From positions 62,001 through 126,000 of the forward strand of contig NZ_DASVSF010000076.1 of NCBI RefSeq assembly GCF_036388275.1: DNA of 64,000 nt, read 5' to 3'. The stretch is from Longimicrobium sp. (GTDB taxonomy: Bacteria > Gemmatimonadota > Gemmatimonadetes > Longimicrobiales > Longimicrobiaceae). Below are positions 60,680 to 64,000 of the stretch, piece after piece. A program made the translations under genes and the position numbers. The number at the start of each line of letters is the position of its first letter. Positions within the stretch are counted from its first letter, which is position 1. The notes below the pieces were generated by a model. The model worked only from the letters and a program-made list of their open reading frames with translations, did no database searches and was not told the DNA's origin.

Positions 60680-61675
60680 TCAGCTGTCCTTGGGGCCTTC
60701 GGGGGCCGCGGCGCCCGGGCCGGCCAGCGCGCGCCGCATGGACGTGTCGCTCTGCACGTTCTGGTACCGCGCGTAGTCCATCACCCCCAGGTGGCCGCGG
60801 CGGAACGCCTCGGCAATGGCCAGGGGCACCTGCGCCTCGGCCTCGACCACGCGGGCGCGGGCTTCCTCCACCCGGGCGCGGTTCTCCTGCTCCAGCGCCA
60901 CGGCCATCGCGCGGCGCTCCTCGGCGCGGGCCTGGGCCACGCGCTTGTCGGCCTCGGCCTGGTCCGTCTGCAGCTCGGCGCCGATGTTCTTGCCCACGTC
61001 CACGTCGGCGATGTCGATGGACAGGATCTCGAACGCCGTCCCCGCATCCAGCCCCTTGCTCAGCACCGTCTTGCTGATGTTGTCGGGGTTCTCCAGCACG
61101 GCCGCGTGGCTGGCCGCCGAGCCGATGGTGCTGACGATGCCCTCGCCCACGCGCGCCAGGATGGTTTCTTCGCCCGCGCCGCCCACCAGCCGGTTGATGT
61201 TGGCGCGCACCGTCACCCGGGCGATGGCGATCAGCTGGATGCCGTCCTTGGCCATGGCCGCCACGCGCGGCGTGCTGATGACCTTGGGGTTCACCGAGGT
61301 CTGCACCGCGTCCAGCACGTCGCGCCCGGCCAGGTCGATGGCGGCGGCCTGGTTGAAGGCCAGGGCGATGTTGGCCTTGTCGGCCGCGATCAGCGCCTGC
61401 ACCACCCGCTCGACGTTGCCGCCGGCCAGGTAGTGCCCCTCGAGCTCGTCGGCGTCCAGCGGCAGCCCCGCCTTGCGGGCGGTGATCAGCGGGTTGACGA
61501 TGCGGCTGGGGCTCACGCGGCGGAACCGCATTCCCACCAGCTTGCTGAAGGGCACGTACACCCCCGACGTCCACGCCTGCACCCACAGGCCCACGGGGAT
61601 CAGCTGGAAGAGCACCACCAGCAGGATGAAGCCGAAGAAGAGCAGAACGAGCAGACTGCCAGCCGCGAATTCCAT
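60680..61675 (-). CDS. floA: FloA-type flotillin-like protein
   Basis: A 331-residue membrane-scaffold protein of functional membrane microdomains. The N-terminal membrane hairpin (LLVLLFFGFILLVVLFQLIPVGLWVQAW) precedes the SPFH/PHB domain (IRVNPLITARKAGL-like, FEILSIDIADVDVGKNIGAELQTDQAEADKRVAQARAEERRAMAVALEQENRARVEEARARVVEAEAQVP), with the typical coiled coil of EA repeats. The length and tail (MDYARYQNVQSDTSMR) match FloA. It lies between an NfeD gene and a small membrane gene; NfeD and flotillin are normal partners. Confidence 0.95.
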   Translation of the reverse strand: MEFAAGSLLVLLFFGFILLVVLFQLIPVGLWVQAWTSGVYVPFSKLVGMRFRRVSPSRIVNPLITARKAGLPLDADELEGHYLAGGNVERVVQALIAADKANIALAFNQAAAIDLAGRDVLDAVQTSVNPKVISTPRVAAMAKDGIQLIAIARVTVRANINRLVGGAGEETILARVGEGIVSTIGSAASHAAVLENPDNISKTVLSKGLDAGTAFEILSIDIADVDVGKNIGAELQTDQAEADKRVAQARAEERRAMAVALEQENRARVEEARARVVEAEAQVPLAIAEAFRRGHLGVMDYARYQNVQSDTSMRRALAGPGAAAPEGPKDS

Positions 61676-61806
61676 TGCAGCGTATCCTGTGGAGCGGTGA
61701 GCCCCGCCCGGCGGGCGGGAAGCGAGCGCGGCCGCGAAATCGGCCGGCGAAGATCATGTACGAGGTTGGGACGAAAGAAGTTGCGAGCTGCTGCTGGCTC
61801 AGCCGC

Positions 61807-62424
61807 TCAGCCCTCCGCTTCGGGGGCCTTGGGAAGGGCCAGCGGCTGCACGACGTGGCGATAGCCCTCGGCGCGCAGCACGCGGACGGGCGTGCCGGCG
61901 TCGATCCATCCGCCGTCGCTCACCACGTCCAGCCGCTCGCCGGCGACCTCCGCCGTCCCCGCGGGGCGAAGGTTGGTGATCGCCACGCCCTGCAGCCCCT
62001 CCAGCTCCGGCCGCGGCACGGCCGCCAGGTAGCCGCCCTCCCGGTCCAGCGTTCCCCCGAACAGCGCCTTGTATCCGCCGCGGCGGCTGGCGACGATGGC
62101 CCAGGCGGCTACGCCCAGCAGCGTGAGCGCCGAGACCACGGCGAAACCGGCGAGCGCCGCGTCGCCCGCGCCCGGCGTGGGTCCGCCCAGCACGATCGCC
62201 ACCCCCGCGATCATCGCCAGCACTCCCAGGATCCCCGCCACGCCGAACCCGGGGAGCACGAACAACTCCACGAGCAGCAGGACGATGCCGGCCATCAGGA
62301 TGAGCAGCGGCTCCCAGCCGGCGATGCCCAGCGGCATCGTGGACGGGGGCAGCAGCGGCGCGGTGTGGGCCGTGGCGGGAGGCACCAGCGAGAGCAGCAG
62401 GGCGAACAGGGCGGTGCGGCGCAT
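61807..62424 (-). CDS. NfeD family membrane protein
   Basis: A 205-residue protein with a signal-like N-terminus, several membrane helices (WEPLLILMAGIVLLLVELFVLPGFGVAGILGVLAMIAGVAIVLGG, AALAGFAVVSALTLLGVAAWAIVAS) and a C-terminal OB-fold (LQGVAITNLRPAGTAEVAGERLDVVSDGGWIDAGTPVRVLRAEGYRHVV). It is the short form of NfeD without the protease domain and is the known partner of flotillins. The ATG at 62424 was chosen. Confidence 0.92.
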   Translation of the reverse strand: MRRTALFALLLSLVPPATAHTAPLLPPSTMPLGIAGWEPLLILMAGIVLLLVELFVLPGFGVAGILGVLAMIAGVAIVLGGPTPGAGDAALAGFAVVSALTLLGVAAWAIVASRRGGYKALFGGTLDREGGYLAAVPRPELEGLQGVAITNLRPAGTAEVAGERLDVVSDGGWIDAGTPVRVLRAEGYRHVVQPLALPKAPEAEG

Positions 62425-62502
62425 GGGTCGGCGGTGGCGGGGGATGCGGGTGGACGCGTTCAGTCTACACTCTCCGCGCGCGCAATCCAACCCTGGCGCG
62501 CG

Positions 62503-63084
62503 CTACCGCTGATCGGGTGAGATCCACTTTTCCGTGGCGGGGGGATGGAACGCGGCCATCCGCTCCAGCAGCGAGGCGGGGTCGTCCGCCTCCAGCACGA
62601 TCCCGCGGTGCTGCGTGCGGACGAATCCCTCGGCGACCGCGTGGTCGAACATGGCGAGCAGCGGCGCGTAATAGCCGGCCACGTTCAGCAGGCCGCAGGG
62701 CTTGGGGTGAATGCCCAGCTGCGACCAGGTGAGCACCTCGCAGAACTCCTCGAAGGTGCCGTAGCCGCCGGGCATGGCGATGAAGCCGTCGGAAAGGTCG
62801 GCCATCAGCGCCTTGCGTTCGTGCATGGAGCCCACGACGTGAAGCTCGGTCAGGGCGACGTGCCCCACTTCGCGCCGCATCAGCGCCTCGGGGATGACGC
62901 CGATGGCCTCGCCGCCGGCGGCCAGCACCGCGTCGGCCACCACGCCCATCAGCCCCACGCGCCCGCCGCCGTACACCAGCCCGATGCCGCGCTCGGCCAG
63001 CAGGGTGCCCATCGCGCGCGCCGCCTGGGCGTACTCCGGCCGCGCGCCCGCGCTGGAGCCGCAGAAAACACAGATTCGCTTCAC
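62503..63084 (-). CDS. LOG family protein (TIGR00730, lysine decarboxylase-like)
   Basis: A 193-residue Rossmann-like protein with the hallmark PGGYGTFEEFCEVLTWSQLGIHPKPCGLLN and a start VFCGSSAGARPEYAQAARAMG. Proteins of this group are often phosphoribohydrolases of cytokinin-type nucleotides (LOG) or nucleotide 5'-monophosphate nucleosidases; they are not lysine decarboxylases. The start is an ATG at 63084. It is 78 bases upstream of the NfeD gene and may be in the same transcript. Confidence 0.92.
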   Translation of the reverse strand: MKRICVFCGSSAGARPEYAQAARAMGTLLAERGIGLVYGGGRVGLMGVVADAVLAAGGEAIGVIPEALMRREVGHVALTELHVVGSMHERKALMADLSDGFIAMPGGYGTFEEFCEVLTWSQLGIHPKPCGLLNVAGYYAPLLAMFDHAVAEGFVRTQHRGIVLEADDPASLLERMAAFHPPATEKWISPDQR

Positions 63085-63117
63085 AGGGGGTCTCGTGTGG
63101 GTCGATGCGAACGGGGC

Positions 63118-64000
63118 CTACTCGGCCGCGGAGGCGCCGGAGCGCATGCCCTGGACGCTAATTTCTTCCGCGCGCTCCACCAGGCTCCGCAGGACCTCGC
63201 GAACGGCGTCCAGCTCGTGCTCGCCTCCACGAACGGAGGCGTGCAGCGCTTCGTCCAGCGACTCGCGCAGGATCTGGAACTCGCGCCGCAGCGCCTCCTC
63301 CGTCCACCCCTGCTGGGCGCGGCGAAGTCCGTGGCGGTTGGCGATCAGCCGCTGGATGTCGGAGCCGTCGCGCATCAGCGCGGGGTCGGCGCCCGTCTGG
63401 CCGATCAGCACCAGCGCCTGGGCGATGTCGGCCAGGAAGGTGGCCTGGTGGTCCTCGAGCTCCGCCTCGGTGAGCCCCGCCGCCCCGGGGATGGCCGGTT
63501 CGGCGCGCAGCCGCTCGTTCACCGCATTCAGGATGTCGGCGATGCGGGCCTGCAGCGCTTCGCCCATCTCCGACACCCCGCGCGGACGCTGCTCCACGGC
63601 GAGCGTAGGCTCCGGCCCGCGCGCGGGCGCCGGGCCCGGCGCGGCGGCGGGGAGCCACAGGGTGAAGCACGATCCCTGGCCCGGCGCCGTCCGTACCGTC
63701 AGGTCGCCTTCCATCAGCCGGGCCAGCTGCCGGCTGATGGTAAGCCCCAGCCCGGTTCCGCCGTGCGCGCGCGTGCGCCCCATGTCGGCCTGCACGAAGG
63801 GCTGGAAGATCGCCTCCACCTGGTCGGGCGCGATTCCCATCCCCGTGTCTTCCACCTGCAGGCGCACCCACGGCCCGGGCCCCGGCAGCTGCGCATCGTC
63901 GGTGGGCGCCTGGGAAACGTCGCAGTGGATGCTGGTCCGGCCGCCCCCCGCCGTGAACTTCACCGCGTTGGAGAGCAGGTTCACCAGGATCTGCCGAACG
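63118..64000 (-). CDS. Histidine kinase, C-terminal part, with RsbRD-like tail
   Basis: The gene runs off the right edge of the window, so the N-terminus is not visible. The first visible residues are the HATPase domain (RQILVNLLSNAVKFT, DTGMGIAPDQVEAIFQPF, GGTGLGLTISRQL). After it lies a Pro/Ala-rich linker and about 160 residues (ARIADILNAVNERLRAEPAIPG ... ADPALMRDGSDIQRLIANRHGLRRAQQGWTEEALRREFQILRESLDEAL) that resemble the RsbRD-type N-terminal domain of stressosome proteins. A tail of this type at the end of a kinase is unusual. Confidence 0.8.
   Translation of the reverse strand, partial: VRQILVNLLSNAVKFTAGGGRTSIHCDVSQAPTDDAQLPGPGPWVRLQVEDTGMGIAPDQVEAIFQPFVQADMGRTRAHGGTGLGLTISRQLARLMEGDLTVRTAPGQGSCFTLWLPAAAPGPAPARGPEPTLAVEQRPRGVSEMGEALQARIADILNAVNERLRAEPAIPGAAGLTEAELEDHQATFLADIAQALVLIGQTGADPALMRDGSDIQRLIANRHGLRRAQQGWTEEALRREFQILRESLDEALHASVRGGEHELDAVREVLRSLVERAEEISVQGMRSGASAAE

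Noticed and set aside
62503..63084. Calling the LOG-family gene a lysine decarboxylase
   Set aside because: The PGGYGTFEE motif marks the LOG/nucleosidase group; the old decarboxylase name is a known misannotation.

Overview
The window is a GC-rich stretch of bacterial chromosome with dense, short-spaced genes on both strands. The gene content points to the Gemmatimonadota, most likely a Longimicrobium-like member (an inference from content, not from a marker-gene search). The pointers are a SusC/RagA-like TonB-dependent receptor with a carboxypeptidase-like N-terminal domain, DUF5916/CBM9, DUF4097 and DUF2911 proteins, several ECF sigma/anti-sigma modules and many Sec/lipoprotein leaders. 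There are no rRNA, tRNA or CRISPR arrays, and no prophage or IS element that I can see.

Layout. 1-7200: a lipoprotein start, two histidine kinases with no response regulator beside them, and a TonB-dependent receptor broken by one frameshift. 7200-8700: an Abi-like HEPN gene behind its own promoter and a strong hairpin, then a blank stretch. 8700-15300: gyrB, a DUF721 gene and recF on the minus strand. They are split by a plus-strand module of S41 peptidase, ECF sigma, anti-sigma and a secretin-domain-like lipoprotein. 15300-20800: a minus-strand run with a DUF433/PIN-like toxin-antitoxin pair, a DNA repair methyltransferase, enoyl-CoA hydratase, and a glycerate kinase/hydroxypyruvate reductase/GNAT operon. 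20900-31950: small proteins, a YhcG-type nuclease with palindromes, DUF2911/DUF971, a lone receiver, DUF488, YceI and TPR genes bordered by 9-bp repeat arrays, an L,D-transpeptidase and a sigma/Spy-like/DoxX operon.

31950-44150: interspersed palindromic repeats, a ligase-associated-type exonuclease, a multidomain cell-wall lytic enzyme without a signal peptide, two DinB genes, a Tat-exported metallo-beta-lactamase-fold protein, and a five-gene operon (sigma, anti-sigma, DUF4097, DUF5916, DUF4097). 44150-51350: a MATE exporter, the MsrPQ methionine sulfoxide repair system and a plus-strand operon starting with a Crp/Fnr regulator. 51350-64000: a TipA-like MerR gene with a textbook 19-bp-spacer promoter; an NYN-domain RNase gene behind a consensus promoter and a two-hairpin terminator leader; an MFS transporter; a TetR/SDR divergent pair with a clear operator; an NfeD/flotillin operon; a LOG-family enzyme; and the C-terminal part of another histidine kinase.

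The common theme is envelope biology and stress response: three ECF modules, MsrPQ, YceI, OsmC, DCC, flotillin and a cell-wall enzyme. Two compact defence-like loci (HEPN/Abi and NYN) each carry a structured RNA element between promoter and gene. Several families of dispersed palindromic repeats fill most long intergenic gaps, often right up to the start or stop codons of neighbouring genes.
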